From the NCBI RefSeq assembly GCF_002911695.1, contig NZ_PQBS01000010.1, positions 269,034 to 333,033 of the forward strand: a stretch of DNA of 64,000 nucleotides, in the 5' to 3' direction. The translations under genes were made by a program, and so were the position numbers. Below are positions 27,913 through 39,005 of this stretch, in pieces. Position 1 is the stretch's first letter, and each line of letters begins with the position of its first letter. Below the pieces are notes generated by a model, which was not told the DNA's origin, did not search any database, and saw only the letters and a list, made by a program, of their open reading frames with translations. The stretch comes from Gracilimonas amylolytica (GTDB lineage: Bacteria; Bacteroidota; Rhodothermia; Balneolales; Balneolaceae).

Positions 27913-27974
27913 TTATACTATATTTATTTTTGTAATTACTGCAATATCATAATTCATTAACAATCTTGCTTGAA

Positions 27975-29108
27975 TTAAGCAAAACGATCGGCTAGTCGGT
28001 TTATGAGGTAGCCGCTTTCCTCAAGTGCCTGGGTGGCAAACTTTCCGAAGAAATCGGTAACCCCTTCAAATTCCCTGATAAAGCCTTCCCTGTCATTTTC
28101 CTCGACTAATTTTGCGAGTTTCTGATGATGCTCAAAAAACTTCAGCAGGAGGTCGCGACGTTCTTTGTTCGCAAACACGATATCTGCATATAGTTCGGCA
28201 TCCTGAGCAAAAATTCGGCCTGTCATCATTAACTCAGCCCTGTAGATCGGTGAGGAGTAATCGAGCATGTCATTAGGGTTAAGATCATATTCCTCCATGA
28301 ATGAGCCATGCAGCAGAGCTACAAAGTGGCGTAAGCCCTGAACAAGGTGCATCACGTGGTCATGTTTTTCCGGGTCCGCTTCGATCACCCGCATTCCCCA
28401 CAACTCACACTGATCGATGAACCACTTTGCTTTTTCTGACTCACGAGCACCACAAAATACCATAAGCTGTTTCGACAGGTTTTGCACATCCGGACCATGC
28501 ATAGGGTGTAAACCAACTACAGGACCTTCATGCGCTACCAACATAGCCTCGATCGGAGCAGTTTTATTACTGGTGAAATCAGCCAGGATCGTATCCTTAT
28601 TTAGCCGACCGCTCAATCGCTCGATCACGCCTTCCGTTACTTTGATAGGAACCGTTACAATGACCATATCCAGTTCCGGGGCTAACTCTTCCAGTTCGTA
28701 CCAATTACTTTTATCTATGGAATAGGTGACATGACCGGTTTGTTCGGCTACCCTTTTATAGAGACTACCCATCCCTCCTTCTCCACCTACAAACAGAATA
28801 TGTTTAGGCTCTTTGGTAGCAATTGGAAATTGTTGCTGTGATTGGGACGCTCTTGAGGCTGTCATGATCATTCTCAGGAAATCCTCCGCCCATTCCGGAT
28901 CTATCCCTTTGGCTTTCGCTAATTCCTTGAAAGCGTCCGACTTCTCCTCCTCTCGTTTGGGGACAAAAACGGGAAGTTTATTTTTAATTTTTTCCCTGAT
29001 TACATCCTGAACGATCTCTCCCCTTTCGGAAAGTAAATTCAAGATCTGCTCATCTATTTCGTCAATACGTTTTCGGGGTGATTCTAAATCTTTATGCCGG
29101 TGGGACAT
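27975..29108 (-). CDS. tyrA: Bifunctional chorismate mutase/prephenate dehydrogenase (T-protein)
   Basis: A 377-residue fusion. Residues about 1-90 are an AroQ-type chorismate mutase (RKRIDEIDEQILNLLSERGEIVQDV). Residues about 105-377 are prephenate dehydrogenase, with the NAD-binding glycine motif in FVGGEGGMGSLY near 110-121 and the active-site region VVGLHPMHGPDV near 200. It converts chorismate to prephenate and then to 4-hydroxyphenylpyruvate for tyrosine. The layout matches the enteric T-protein; no ACT domain is seen at the end, so feedback control probably acts through the catalytic domains. Confidence 0.93.
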   Translation of the reverse strand: MSHRHKDLESPRKRIDEIDEQILNLLSERGEIVQDVIREKIKNKLPVFVPKREEEKSDAFKELAKAKGIDPEWAEDFLRMIMTASRASQSQQQFPIATKEPKHILFVGGEGGMGSLYKRVAEQTGHVTYSIDKSNWYELEELAPELDMVIVTVPIKVTEGVIERLSGRLNKDTILADFTSNKTAPIEAMLVAHEGPVVGLHPMHGPDVQNLSKQLMVFCGARESEKAKWFIDQCELWGMRVIEADPEKHDHVMHLVQGLRHFVALLHGSFMEEYDLNPNDMLDYSSPIYRAELMMTGRIFAQDAELYADIVFANKERRDLLLKFFEHHQKLAKLVEENDREGFIREFEGVTDFFGKFATQALEESGYLINRLADRFA

Positions 29109-29301
29109 GGTGTTTCGTTATTCGTTATTAGTGTATTGGTTACTATTATCCGTTATCCAATACCTATTTTCCATTAACTGATTATTACAGCCATTATGGG
29201 ATGATATACCTCTTACACGCTTTAGCGTTTCCGTGGCAATTAAAATACCCACTTTATGGTTTCTTAAGTTACGTTACAGTTTGTACCTTTAAAAGCTATT
29301 T

Positions 29302-31353
29302 ATGGCTCAATTTAAACTACACTCCCCTTACAAACCCGCCGGTGACCAACCTGCTGCCATTGCTGAATTAACAGAGGGCATCAACGCCGGTGATAAATTC
29401 CAGACCCTGCTCGGAATCACCGGTTCAGGTAAAACCAGAACTATAGCCAATACCATTGAAAATGTGGAACGGCCTACCCTGGTTATGAGCCACAACAAAA
29501 CACTGGCAGCTCAGCTATATCGTGAGCTTAGTGATTTCTTCCCTGAAAATCGTGTTGAATTCTTTATTTCCTATTACGATTACTACCAGCCGGAAGCGTA
29601 TTTATCTACTCAGGATAAATACATTGAAAAAGATCTTTCCATTAATGAAGAGATCCAGCGACTGAGACTTCGCGCCACCAGCTCCCTGCTTTCAGGGCGC
29701 CGGGATGTGATCATTGTGTCTTCAGTGAGTTGTATTTATGGTATCGGTTCTCCTTCTGAATATGAAAAGCTGATCCTGAATTTGAATGTAGGCCAGAATA
29801 TTCCCCGCAATACTATTCTTTACGATCTGGTCGATCTTCACTATAACAGAAATGACCTGGATTTTAAACGCGGTACCTTCAGGGTTCGTGGAGATGTGAT
29901 CGATGTATATCCGGCTTATTCGGATGAGGGGTTGCGCATCACACAATGGGGTGACGAAATTGAGTCTCTTCAGCTTTTTGATGTAAACGACGGTACCATT
30001 ATTGAAAATGTCAACGAATTCAGGGTGTATCCGGCCTCCCATTATGTGACCTCAAAATCACGTTTAGAAACAGCCATCGATCAGATCCGGGAAGAATTGG
30101 AGTGGCGTAAAAAAGTTCTAATCGATGAGGAGAAATTTCTTGAGGCTAAACGCATAGAACAGCGCACTCTTTTTGATATTGAGATGATACAGGAGATCGG
30201 ATATTGCTCCGGCATTGAGAATTATTCCCGCTACTTAAGTGCCCGCAAACCAGGCGAACGACCTTATTGCCTGTTGGATTATTTTCCGGATGATTATCTC
30301 GTGGTTGTGGATGAAAGCCACCAAACTATTCCTCAGATCAATGCCATGTACGGAGGAGACCGCTCACGTAAGGTAGAATTGGTCGAGCATGGTTTCCGCC
30401 TTCCCTCTGCTCTCGATAACCGCCCCCTCACCTTTGACGAATGGGAAGAGTTGGTGAATCAGGTGATCTTTGTAAGTGCCACTCCAGGCGACTATGAGCT
30501 GGAGAAATCAGGCGGGGTTTATACTGAACAGATCATTCGTCCTACCGGCTTGATGGAGCCCGAGATCGAGATCCGCCCGCTTGATAATCAGGTAGATGAC
30601 CTGCTTGGGGAGATCCGTGAAAAGGTCGCTAAGAAAGAACGCGTTCTCGTAATTACCCTCACCAAGCGACTCAGTGAAGAGCTCAGTGAATACCTGAAGA
30701 ACCTCAACATAAACGCCGCTTACATGCACAGTGAGTTAAATGCGCTTGAGCGAATTGAGGTGTTATATAAGTTCCGGCGCGGTGACTTCGATGTATTGGT
30801 TGGAATAAACCTGCTTCGTGAGGGAATCGATATTCCGGAACTGAGCCTTGTTGCGATCATGGATGCTGATAAGGAGGGCTTCCTTCGCTCAGAAACTTCT
30901 TTGTTTCAGATCGTAGGTCGTGCCGCCAGGAATGTGGGGGGTAAAGCCATTCTGTATGCCAACAAAATTACTAACAGCATTGATAAGGTGGTTAAAGAAA
31001 CCCGAAGACGGCGAAAAATTCAGGAAGAGTACAACGAGAAACACGGCATCACTCCGGAAACCATTAAGAAAGAACTTAAACCTTTGGTTGACCCAAGCCT
31101 AATTTCAAGTCAGAGTTTTGATTTTGGCAGTAAGGATGATGAGCCTGATCAGGAAGCCCTGGAGGTTATCCGGGTGGCGGATGATGGGATACAGTATAAG
31201 GCAAGTCCTGCGATGAAGGAGGTTACCTTCGAGAGTAAAGACAAACTGATCGAACACCTTCGGGAAACCATGTATCAGGCGGCCAAGAATATGGAGTTTG
31301 AAGAAGCGGCCCGTATCCGTGATCAGATCGCTAAACTTGAAGACGAGTTATAG
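29302..31353 (+). CDS. uvrB: UvrB, excinuclease ABC subunit B
   Basis: At 683 residues this is the usual length. Walker A GITGSGKTRT is near residue 40, the damage-probing beta-hairpin region YYDYYQPEAY near 95, the DEAD-like box VVVDESHQTI near 335, and helicase motif VI QIVGRAARN near 535. The C-terminal UVR domain (MYQAAKNMEFEEAARIRDQIAKLEDEL) binds UvrC. With UvrA it loads on damaged DNA. It is monocistronic, with a possible promoter element TACCTTTA 10 bases before the ATG; that is too close to be certain. Confidence 0.98.
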   Translation: MAQFKLHSPYKPAGDQPAAIAELTEGINAGDKFQTLLGITGSGKTRTIANTIENVERPTLVMSHNKTLAAQLYRELSDFFPENRVEFFISYYDYYQPEAYLSTQDKYIEKDLSINEEIQRLRLRATSSLLSGRRDVIIVSSVSCIYGIGSPSEYEKLILNLNVGQNIPRNTILYDLVDLHYNRNDLDFKRGTFRVRGDVIDVYPAYSDEGLRITQWGDEIESLQLFDVNDGTIIENVNEFRVYPASHYVTSKSRLETAIDQIREELEWRKKVLIDEEKFLEAKRIEQRTLFDIEMIQEIGYCSGIENYSRYLSARKPGERPYCLLDYFPDDYLVVVDESHQTIPQINAMYGGDRSRKVELVEHGFRLPSALDNRPLTFDEWEELVNQVIFVSATPGDYELEKSGGVYTEQIIRPTGLMEPEIEIRPLDNQVDDLLGEIREKVAKKERVLVITLTKRLSEELSEYLKNLNINAAYMHSELNALERIEVLYKFRRGDFDVLVGINLLREGIDIPELSLVAIMDADKEGFLRSETSLFQIVGRAARNVGGKAILYANKITNSIDKVVKETRRRRKIQEEYNEKHGITPETIKKELKPLVDPSLISSQSFDFGSKDDEPDQEALEVIRVADDGIQYKASPAMKEVTFESKDKLIEHLRETMYQAAKNMEFEEAARIRDQIAKLEDEL

Positions 31354-31442
31354 ATAAATGAAAAATTAGTTAACAGTTATTAGTTATTTTTTCTGTTGAT
31401 CATTACTATTAACCGATTTACAACTAAACCCAACACATTTAC

Positions 31443-31997
31443 ATGAAAGGCACGATCGAGTTTTTGAAATCTTTTGCATCCGATAAGGATGTCGCATCCA
31501 TCACTCCTTCTTCAAAATACTGCGTTCGTCAGCTTTGTGAGTACATTGATTTCCCAAATACGGATGTTATTGTAGAATACGGGGGAGGAACCGGGGTGTT
31601 TACCAAGCACTTTCTCAAGAAGATGCATCCCAATGCCCGCCTTTTTGTATTTGAGACCAATGATAATTTCTACAAACTCTTAAGCAGTATAGATGATGAC
31701 CGCCTCACGGTCTTTCATGAATCCGTAGAAGACATTTTAGAACTATTACCTAAAGATGTATTGGGAAATGTGGGACATGTTGTTTCGGGAATACCTTTTT
31801 CATTCTTCGACTGGGATATTAAAATGGATATTCTTGGTAAAACCAAAGAGATCCTTAAATATGAAGGATCCTTTTTAGCTTATCAAACATCTGGTCATCT
31901 TAAAGAACCACTCACTGAGGCCTTCGGAAATTATACGACCGAATTTTGCTGGAAGAATATTCCTCCTTACTTCATTTACGAATCCATCAAGGATTAA
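31443..31997 (+). CDS. Class I SAM-dependent methyltransferase (phospholipid N-methyltransferase/KsgA-like)
   Basis: A 184-residue protein beginning KGTIEFLKSFASDKDVASITPSSKY, as in the small PmtA-like/rRNA-dimethylase-like branch. Motif I VEYGGGTGVFTKHFLK near residues 40-55 binds SAM; an acidic motif II residue follows in FVFETND. The KsgA-type catalytic NLPY motif is not present; the corresponding stretch is SGIPFSF. Phospholipid N-methylation is possible but not shown. It has no signal peptide. Confidence 0.7.
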   Translation: MKGTIEFLKSFASDKDVASITPSSKYCVRQLCEYIDFPNTDVIVEYGGGTGVFTKHFLKKMHPNARLFVFETNDNFYKLLSSIDDDRLTVFHESVEDILELLPKDVLGNVGHVVSGIPFSFFDWDIKMDILGKTKEILKYEGSFLAYQTSGHLKEPLTEAFGNYTTEFCWKNIPPYFIYESIKD

Positions 31998-32021
31998 GGC
32001 ACTCTGCTGTAGCTTCGTCGC

Positions 32022-32507
32022 CTATTCAATGATGATTTCCCCATCGCTCTTCTCTTTGGGGCCTTTATTCTTCCATTGATTATAAAACTGAATGAGATTT
32101 GAAACGGCATAGGTCAGCATAAAGAATGCTATAAAATAAGCCACCGAATCCGGATTCATGATGATCAGAACGGCAATGATCAACGTAATGATACCCAGGA
32201 TACTGAAGGAAAGACCAAAGAGCATTAACAATCCAAACAGCCCAAGAAAACCGGCAAAAGTGAAGGGTATCAATTCCGGGAAAATGAAGATCAGAATACC
32301 CGCCACTATAGGTAATGCCGTTACAGCTCCCGGAAACTTGAACATCATGAACATGAGGCCAAGTGCGATCAAATAACCACCTGCTATCAGATAAAGAAAA
32401 TTCGGAAATATGAGTGTTAGAACGCCAGTTGCCAGGGTTAATAAAACATTGATGAGCTTCTGCTCTTTTGACTGTTGTTCATTTCCTATACTTATACTAA
32501 ACATCAT
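32022..32507 (-). CDS. HdeD/DUF308-like membrane protein
   Basis: A 161-residue protein with about six hydrophobic segments arranged as internal repeats: IFPNFLYLIAGGYLIALG, IFPELIPFTFAGFLGLFG and MNPDSVAYFIAFFMLTYA. This is the DUF308 repeat type found in HdeD-like proteins. Function is unknown. It lies 26 bases downstream of a MarR regulator on the same strand and is likely controlled with it. Confidence 0.65.
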   Translation of the reverse strand: MMFSISIGNEQQSKEQKLINVLLTLATGVLTLIFPNFLYLIAGGYLIALGLMFMMFKFPGAVTALPIVAGILIFIFPELIPFTFAGFLGLFGLLMLFGLSFSILGIITLIIAVLIIMNPDSVAYFIAFFMLTYAVSNLIQFYNQWKNKGPKEKSDGEIIIE

Positions 32508-32533
32508 TTGGTTCCCTCTCTTCTTAATTTTTC

Positions 32534-32989
32534 TTATTCATTCTCTTTACCTACCCCAAGCTTTTTACATATCAATGCCAATTGTTCTTTTTCCTCAGAA
32601 GTCAGCACAGAGAACTCTTCTTTAATTCTTTCAAGGTGTTGAGGAAACAGGTCTTCAATGAATGCTCTCCCTTTCTTTGTCAGACTGATGATGACCGCTC
32701 GCCGGTCATTGGGGTCAGTAACCTTTTCCACCAATCCATTTTTAAGAAGGTTATCGATCACCAGAGTGATGTTACCGCCGCTTTTTAGTAGTTTTTGGCC
32801 CAGTTCTCTTTGATTCAATGGACCAAGATGTAATAATGCCTCTAATGCACCAAATTGAGTCACGGTTAAATTCGCATCTGACAGATGTCGGGATAGCCGG
32901 CCATTCACACTTTCACTGGCTCGTGTTAATTTAATGAACGCGTTTAGCGTTCTTACTTCATCTTTGTCGCCTTTAAAGTGTGTGCCCAT
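32534..32989 (-). CDS. MarR-family transcriptional regulator
   Basis: A 151-residue winged-helix protein. The DNA-binding core is LTVTQFGALEALLHLGPLNQRELGQKLLKSGGNITLVIDNLLKNGLVEKVTDPNDRRAV, with the NDRRAV wing typical of MarR. The ligand is unknown. It precedes a DUF308-like membrane protein on the same strand, which may be a target or partner gene. Confidence 0.88.
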   Translation of the reverse strand: MGTHFKGDKDEVRTLNAFIKLTRASESVNGRLSRHLSDANLTVTQFGALEALLHLGPLNQRELGQKLLKSGGNITLVIDNLLKNGLVEKVTDPNDRRAVIISLTKKGRAFIEDLFPQHLERIKEEFSVLTSEEKEQLALICKKLGVGKENE

Positions 32990-33042
32990 TATTTAGTTTT
33001 TTATATCGGAAACAAACTTTGCTTTCCGAGCGGAATTATTGG

Positions 33043-33810
33043 TTAAATATCATAGGTAATACTCACCGGTGCATGATCTGAAAGATCCCATTTTTTTTCG
33101 ATCTCTGCCTCAACAGCTGATCCGGACAGATCCGGTGTCGCCAGATGATAGTCAATTCTCCATCCTTTATTTCGTTCTTTTGAAGCGGCTCTGTAACTCC
33201 ACCAGCTGTACAGGTCCTTTTTTTCCGGATGCAATTTCCGGAAAACATCCTCATAACCTCTATCCAGAAAATCACTTACCCATTGACGCTCTTCAGGCAA
33301 AAATCCAGATGTTTTATGCTGTTTGTCCGGGTTATGAATGTCAATTTCTGTGTGACAAATATTGAAATCCCCACAAAAGACCGATGGTTTGTTATCCTTC
33401 GTGAACCGTTCACCAAATTGAATGAATTTATCAAGGAAGTCCATTTTCATGTCCTGCCTGACATCACCGGTGGTTCCACTGGGGGCATACACACTGAATA
33501 CACGGAATGAATCATATTCAGCCATAATTATACGACCTTCAGCATCAATCCAATCCACCCCGATTCCGGTTTCAACATGGATCGGTTGGTCTTTTGTATA
33601 GATCGCTACTCCGGAATAGCCCTTCTTTTCCGCCACATGATAGTGCTCATGATAATCCAGCTCCCTGATATCTTTAGGGATCTGTTTCTCTGTGGCCCTC
33701 AGTTCCTGAATACATATGATATCAGGATTACTTTCTTTCACCCAATCCACAAAGCCTTTTCGGTGAGCGGCTCTGATTCCGTTTACGTTGTATGAACTTA
33801 TTTTTACCAA
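33043..33810 (-). CDS. xth: Exodeoxyribonuclease III / AP endonuclease
   Basis: A 255-residue EEP-fold nuclease. YNVNGIRAAHRKGF with CIQELRATEKQ (metal-binding Glu) starts the domain; FCGDFNICHTEIDIHNP carries the catalytic Asp-Asn pair near residue 145; and the terminal SDHAPV provides the catalytic His. It cuts abasic sites and repairs 3' ends. It follows tyrS by eight bases, in the same orientation, and so probably shares a transcript with tyrS, cvpA and yqeY. Confidence 0.95.
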   Translation of the reverse strand: MVKISSYNVNGIRAAHRKGFVDWVKESNPDIICIQELRATEKQIPKDIRELDYHEHYHVAEKKGYSGVAIYTKDQPIHVETGIGVDWIDAEGRIIMAEYDSFRVFSVYAPSGTTGDVRQDMKMDFLDKFIQFGERFTKDNKPSVFCGDFNICHTEIDIHNPDKQHKTSGFLPEERQWVSDFLDRGYEDVFRKLHPEKKDLYSWWSYRAASKERNKGWRIDYHLATPDLSGSAVEAEIEKKWDLSDHAPVSITYDI

Positions 33811-33818
33811 TTCTTTGT

Positions 33819-35033
33819 CTAATTCCCTTTTATGATTCCAAAATTTCTCTTTCCAACTTTAAGGGTAAACTCATCCCCTTCTTTGAAGGTGATCGAATAA
33901 TTCTTATCCGTGACCTTTTTGTCGTTCACGCTGATCCCACCTTGTTTGATCATGCGTTTGGTTTCACCATTACTTGGAGAGAAACCGGTTTCTGCTACAA
34001 TATCCAGTAGCCTGATTTCCTCACCAACCGGGAAGCTGAAAGTCGGTGCATCATCGGGTACTTCTTTATTGATCACTGTTTTCTCAAAATGCTCTTTAGC
34101 TGCTTTTGCCGCTTCTTCTCCATGATACATTCGTACTATGGTGAAAGCCAGATCATGTTTTGCGTTTCGTGGATCCTTCTCAATTTTTGCCTTTATGGCA
34201 GGCAGGTCATCCGTTTTGATATCCGTCACCAATTCATAATAGGTATAGATGAGATCATCCGGGATAGATAATGACTTGCCATACATATCGTTTGGCTCCT
34301 CATTTATACCTATATAATTGTCATAGGATTTAGACATTTTTGCTGAACCATCAGTTCCAACCAACAAAGGCATCATCAGGCAAACCTGCGGTTCCTGTCC
34401 ATCTTCTTTTTGAAGCTGGCGACCAACCAGTAAGTTGAATTTCTGATCCGTTCCGCCCAATTCCACATCTGACTTAAGGTGTACTGAGTCTTGTCCTTGT
34501 GCCAGTGGGTATAGAAATTCATGCAGAGAGATCGGCTCATTATTTTCAAAACGTTTCGAGAAGTCATCTCTCTCGATCATTCGGGCAACCGTCAGCTTTG
34601 ATGACAGTTTGATGACATCCATAAAGTCCATCTCACCCAACCAGTCATAATTATTGGTTAAGGTAAGTTTGTCTTCATCCAGGATCCTTTTGGCCTGATC
34701 TATATATGTCTCTGCATTTTCATTCACCTCTTCCAGCGTCAAAGGCGGGCGCGTTTTATTCTGTCCGGTTGGATCCCCGATCATGGCTGTAAAACCACCT
34801 ATGATCAGGATCACCTCGTGGCCCAGATCCTGAAACTGCCTCATTTTTCTAAGAATTACAGAATGCCCTAAATGTAGATCCGGACGAGTCGGGTCCACCC
34901 CAAGTTTGATCTTCAGGGGATTATTTTCCTTTTTTGATCGTTTTAACTTCTCGATGAGTTCATCTTCAGGAACAATTTCGGTCGTTCCTCTGCGAATGAT
35001 ATCTAATTGTTCTTCAACCGGTAAAAATGACAT
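33819..35033 (-). CDS. tyrS: Tyrosyl-tRNA synthetase
   Basis: A 404-residue class I synthetase. The HIGH-like motif is HLGHS near residue 55, and KMSKS is exact ([12 protein letters not shown] near 232). A C-terminal S4 RNA-binding domain (about residues 338-404, [17 protein letters not shown]) contacts the tRNA. The length fits the longer TyrRS branch. It lies two bases before the cvpA stop and upstream of xth, in a compact minus-strand group. Confidence 0.97.
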   Translation of the reverse strand: MSFLPVEEQLDIIRRGTTEIVPEDELIEKLKRSKKENNPLKIKLGVDPTRPDLHLGHSVILRKMRQFQDLGHEVILIIGGFTAMIGDPTGQNKTRPPLTLEEVNENAETYIDQAKRILDEDKLTLTNNYDWLGEMDFMDVIKLSSKLTVARMIERDDFSKRFENNEPISLHEFLYPLAQGQDSVHLKSDVELGGTDQKFNLLVGRQLQKEDGQEPQVCLMMPLLVGTDGSAKMSKSYDNYIGINEEPNDMYGKSLSIPDDLIYTYYELVTDIKTDDLPAIKAKIEKDPRNAKHDLAFTIVRMYHGEEAAKAAKEHFEKTVINKEVPDDAPTFSFPVGEEIRLLDIVAETGFSPSNGETKRMIKQGGISVNDKKVTDKNYSITFKEGDEFTLKVGKRNFGIIKGN

Positions 35034-35035
35034 TA

Positions 35036-35599
35036 CTAATTATTATCGTTTAAAAATGGAATGTTATCTAATGGGTCGTAACTGCCAACATTTTTCTTGA
35101 GTGTCTCGGAATACGTTTCGGCCCCGGGGTAAATCAGGGCGACTGAATCGTAGGCAAATGGTGCTACATAAATAATAAAGGGGTACAAATAGGATTCCTT
35201 TCGGGAGTCTTCAGCCGGGATGTTGAAACCTGACAATAACAACAGAATAGTGCTTACGATAATGCTGCTTTTCAGAACACCGAAGGTTGCTCCAAGTATT
35301 CTGTTTACAGAACTGAGTTTAATGGCTTTTAATAATTCTTTGGTTCCGTAGGCAATGGCGGCTACTATTCCGAGGGTTCCAACAAATAGAATGGTTCCGG
35401 ATATAAAAGGAACATATGAGGCCCCTTCTTCAAACATGGGTCCGATGAGCCCTGTAAACATATCCAGGTAATTAAAGGTGATGAATACAGCTAATACAAT
35501 ACCAACAATATTCAAAACTTCCTTGATCAAACCATTTACTGCACCTTTATAGGCAAAGTAAAGGACCGGAATTGCAATTATAAGATCAAGGATCAACAT
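35036..35599 (-). CDS. CvpA-family membrane protein
   Basis: A 187-residue protein with four or five hydrophobic helices. It begins [39 protein letters not shown], the standard CvpA N-terminus. CvpA proteins are needed for colicin V production and envelope integrity in enterobacteria; their biochemical role is uncertain. It lies between yqeY (7 bases) and tyrS (2 bases). Confidence 0.88.
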   Translation of the reverse strand: MLILDLIIAIPVLYFAYKGAVNGLIKEVLNIVGIVLAVFITFNYLDMFTGLIGPMFEEGASYVPFISGTILFVGTLGIVAAIAYGTKELLKAIKLSSVNRILGATFGVLKSSIIVSTILLLLSGFNIPAEDSRKESYLYPFIIYVAPFAYDSVALIYPGAETYSETLKKNVGSYDPLDNIPFLNDNN

Positions 35600-35606
35600 G
35601 GAAGAA

Positions 35607-36065
35607 TCAGCCTCCCAGTTCTTCTTTAACTATGCGACTAACCATAGAGCCGTCAGCTTTTCCTTTCAGTTGCCCCATGAGAGGCCCCATGACCTTACCT
35701 ATATCCTGCATGCCTGAGGCTCCGAGTTGTTCGATCTTTTGTTTTACCACACCCCGAACCTCATCTTCCGACATCATTTCCGGCAGGTAAGCGTCTATGA
35801 TCTTCAATTCCCTTTTCTCATTTTCTGCAAGATCCTCCCGTCCTCCGTCTTCAAACTGATCGATCGATTCCTTGCGCTGTTTTGCAGCCTTCATCAAAAC
35901 CTCAACGGCCTGCTCATCAGTAAGTTTGGCTTCACCGCCTTTTCTCTCACTGATCTCTTTTTCCATAAGTTTGGCCTTTAAAGATCTTAGGACTCTTAGC
36001 TTGTCCTGATCCTTAGCTTTCATAGCTTCTTTGATATCAGATATGATCTTGTCCTGAATACTCAT
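35607..36065 (-). CDS. GatB/YqeY-domain protein
   Basis: A 152-residue helical protein, mostly the YqeY domain: AMKAKDQDKLRVLRSLKAKLMEKEISERKG and, near the end, MGPLMGQLKGKADGSMVSRIVKEELG. This domain is the tRNA-interacting tail of GatB; the free protein is thought to affect tRNA-related functions. It is first in the yqeY-cvpA-tyrS-xth group, starting about 35 bases downstream of the ribosomal-protein terminator. Confidence 0.9.
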   Translation of the reverse strand: MSIQDKIISDIKEAMKAKDQDKLRVLRSLKAKLMEKEISERKGGEAKLTDEQAVEVLMKAAKQRKESIDQFEDGGREDLAENEKRELKIIDAYLPEMMSEDEVRGVVKQKIEQLGASGMQDIGKVMGPLMGQLKGKADGSMVSRIVKEELGG

Positions 36066-36100
36066 AATCTCATTTTTTATTTAAAAATAACCAAAAAAAA

Positions 36101-36130
36101 AAGGTTACACAATCAAAATTGTGTAACCTT
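36101..36130 (-). terminator. Rho-independent terminator after the L28/L33/DUF4295 cluster
   Basis: A 13-bp perfect stem, AAGGTTACACAAT with ATTGTGTAACCTT, around a four-base loop, followed on the minus strand by a T-run of about ten. It ends the ribosomal-protein transcript before yqeY. Confidence 0.9.
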
Positions 36131-36152
36131 ATAAATTCTTCTGCAAAGGGTC

Positions 36153-36323
36153 TTAGGATCGGTTATTCTGAATGTATTCCTTTACATCATCCTGATCCAT
36201 CATTACTTCTTTGTAGGCATATTTGCCTTTATCGTTTTTAGTAGAAATAATAACCTTTGCCATCTTACGATGTGCTGCTTTCGCTTGTAATGCGTCTTGT
36301 CCGAATGCTTGCTTCTTAGCCAT
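36153..36323 (-). CDS. DUF4295 family small protein
   Basis: A 56-residue basic protein (MAKKQAFGQDALQAKAAHRK start) too short for most gene finders. It lies 11 bases after rpmG and shares its transcript and terminator. DUF4295 is restricted to Bacteroidota-like genomes and travels with L28 and L33. I suspect, but cannot confirm from sequence, that it is the extra large-subunit protein (bL38) described in a Flavobacterium ribosome. Its size and charge fit a ribosome-associated role. Confidence 0.85.
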   Translation of the reverse strand: MAKKQAFGQDALQAKAAHRKMAKVIISTKNDKGKYAYKEVMMDQDDVKEYIQNNRS

Positions 36324-36334
36324 GTCTCTTCTGG

Positions 36335-36499
36335 TTATTTAATTTCTTTGTGAACAGTATGCTTACGAAGAACCGGATTGTATTTTTTCAGTTCAAGTCG
36401 ATCAGTAGTGGTTCTTCGGTTTTTAGTCGTAACATAGCGAGATGAACCGGGTTTTTCGGTACACTCTAAGATCACCTGAACTCTGTTTCCTTTTGCCAT
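36335..36499 (-). CDS. rpmG: Ribosomal protein bL33
   Basis: A 54-residue protein ([18 protein letters not shown] to [16 protein letters not shown]) matching bL33. Only one Cys is present, so it is the zinc-free form. It lies 4 bases after rpmB and 11 before the DUF4295 gene. It stabilises the E-site side of the 50S subunit. Confidence 0.96.
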   Translation of the reverse strand: MAKGNRVQVILECTEKPGSSRYVTTKNRRTTTDRLELKKYNPVLRKHTVHKEIK

Positions 36500-36503
36500 G
36501 GTA

Positions 36504-36749
36504 TTATACTTCTTTTATAAGAGTTCCATTTTTCCGCGCCTCTTTAAGTACCGCAGAAATTCCTTTCTTGTTAATTGTTCTCACAGTTTTAGCAGAAACC
36601 TTAAGTGTTACCCACTTATCTTCTTCAGGAACATAAAATCGTCGCTTTTGCAAGTTCAACTGAAAGCGGTGTTTCGTTTTATTATTCGACTTAGATGAAC
36701 GGTATCCGTTCAAAGCTCCTTTGCCTGTAATATCGTCTTTTCGCGACAT
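36504..36749 (-). CDS. rpmB: Ribosomal protein bL28
   Basis: An 81-residue bL28 with the core GNNVSH-type region replaced by [28 protein letters not shown], usual for the Bacteroidota form. It is the first gene of the rpmB-rpmG-DUF4295 transcript. A clear Bacteroidota-type promoter lies 37 bases upstream. Confidence 0.96.
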   Translation of the reverse strand: MSRKDDITGKGALNGYRSSKSNNKTKHRFQLNLQKRRFYVPEEDKWVTLKVSAKTVRTINKKGISAVLKEARKNGTLIKEV

Positions 36750-36785
36750 CGTTCTTTTCGGTTAATTCATAATGAAAATAGACAC

Positions 36786-36817
36786 CAAAGATAGAGCTAT
36801 AAACATCAAAGTTCAAT
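36786..36817 (-). promoter_or_regulatory. Bacteroidota-type promoter for rpmB-rpmG-DUF4295
   Basis: Read on the minus strand, the -7 element is TATCTTTG (36793-36786), an exact TAnnTTTG, with ATTG at 36817-36814 as the -33 element and a 20-base spacer. This fits the primary sigma factor of Bacteroidota. Confidence 0.65.
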
Positions 36818-36840
36818 GATTTTGAATACGAAAATTACAT

Positions 36841-36868
36841 TTATCCACATTTTTCCGAATTTTCCACA
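36841..36868. promoter_or_regulatory. Two DnaA-box-like 9-mers upstream of gyrB
   Basis: TTATCCACA at 36841-36849 is an exact DnaA-box consensus and TTTTCCACA at 36860-36868 is one mismatch away. They lie in the divergent gap between rpmB and gyrB, about 150 bases before the gyrB start. They could regulate gyrase by DnaA or be an accessory binding site. A candidate gyrB promoter further down (TTTTTTTG region with TATTTTCT) is weak. Confidence 0.5.
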
Positions 36869-37017
36869 ATCACACTCATTTTTTCACCCCTGAATTTAAC
36901 CCCAGAACGTACGGCTCTATTAATTTCAACAAATACCTCTCCTTTTTTTGATTTTGCATGTGTAAGCTCTATTTTCTGCCATTAATCAACTCATCTTACA
37001 AAGCTATCACTCCATAA

Positions 37018-38958
<1,941 letters not shown>

Positions 38959-39005
38959 CCAATATTTAATTCACTAAGAATTTAACTGACTTTTATAGCT
39001 GATTT

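Noticed and set aside
36841..36868. Alternative oriC in the rpmB-gyrB gap
   Set aside because: Only two boxes are present, against about eleven at 58957-59372.
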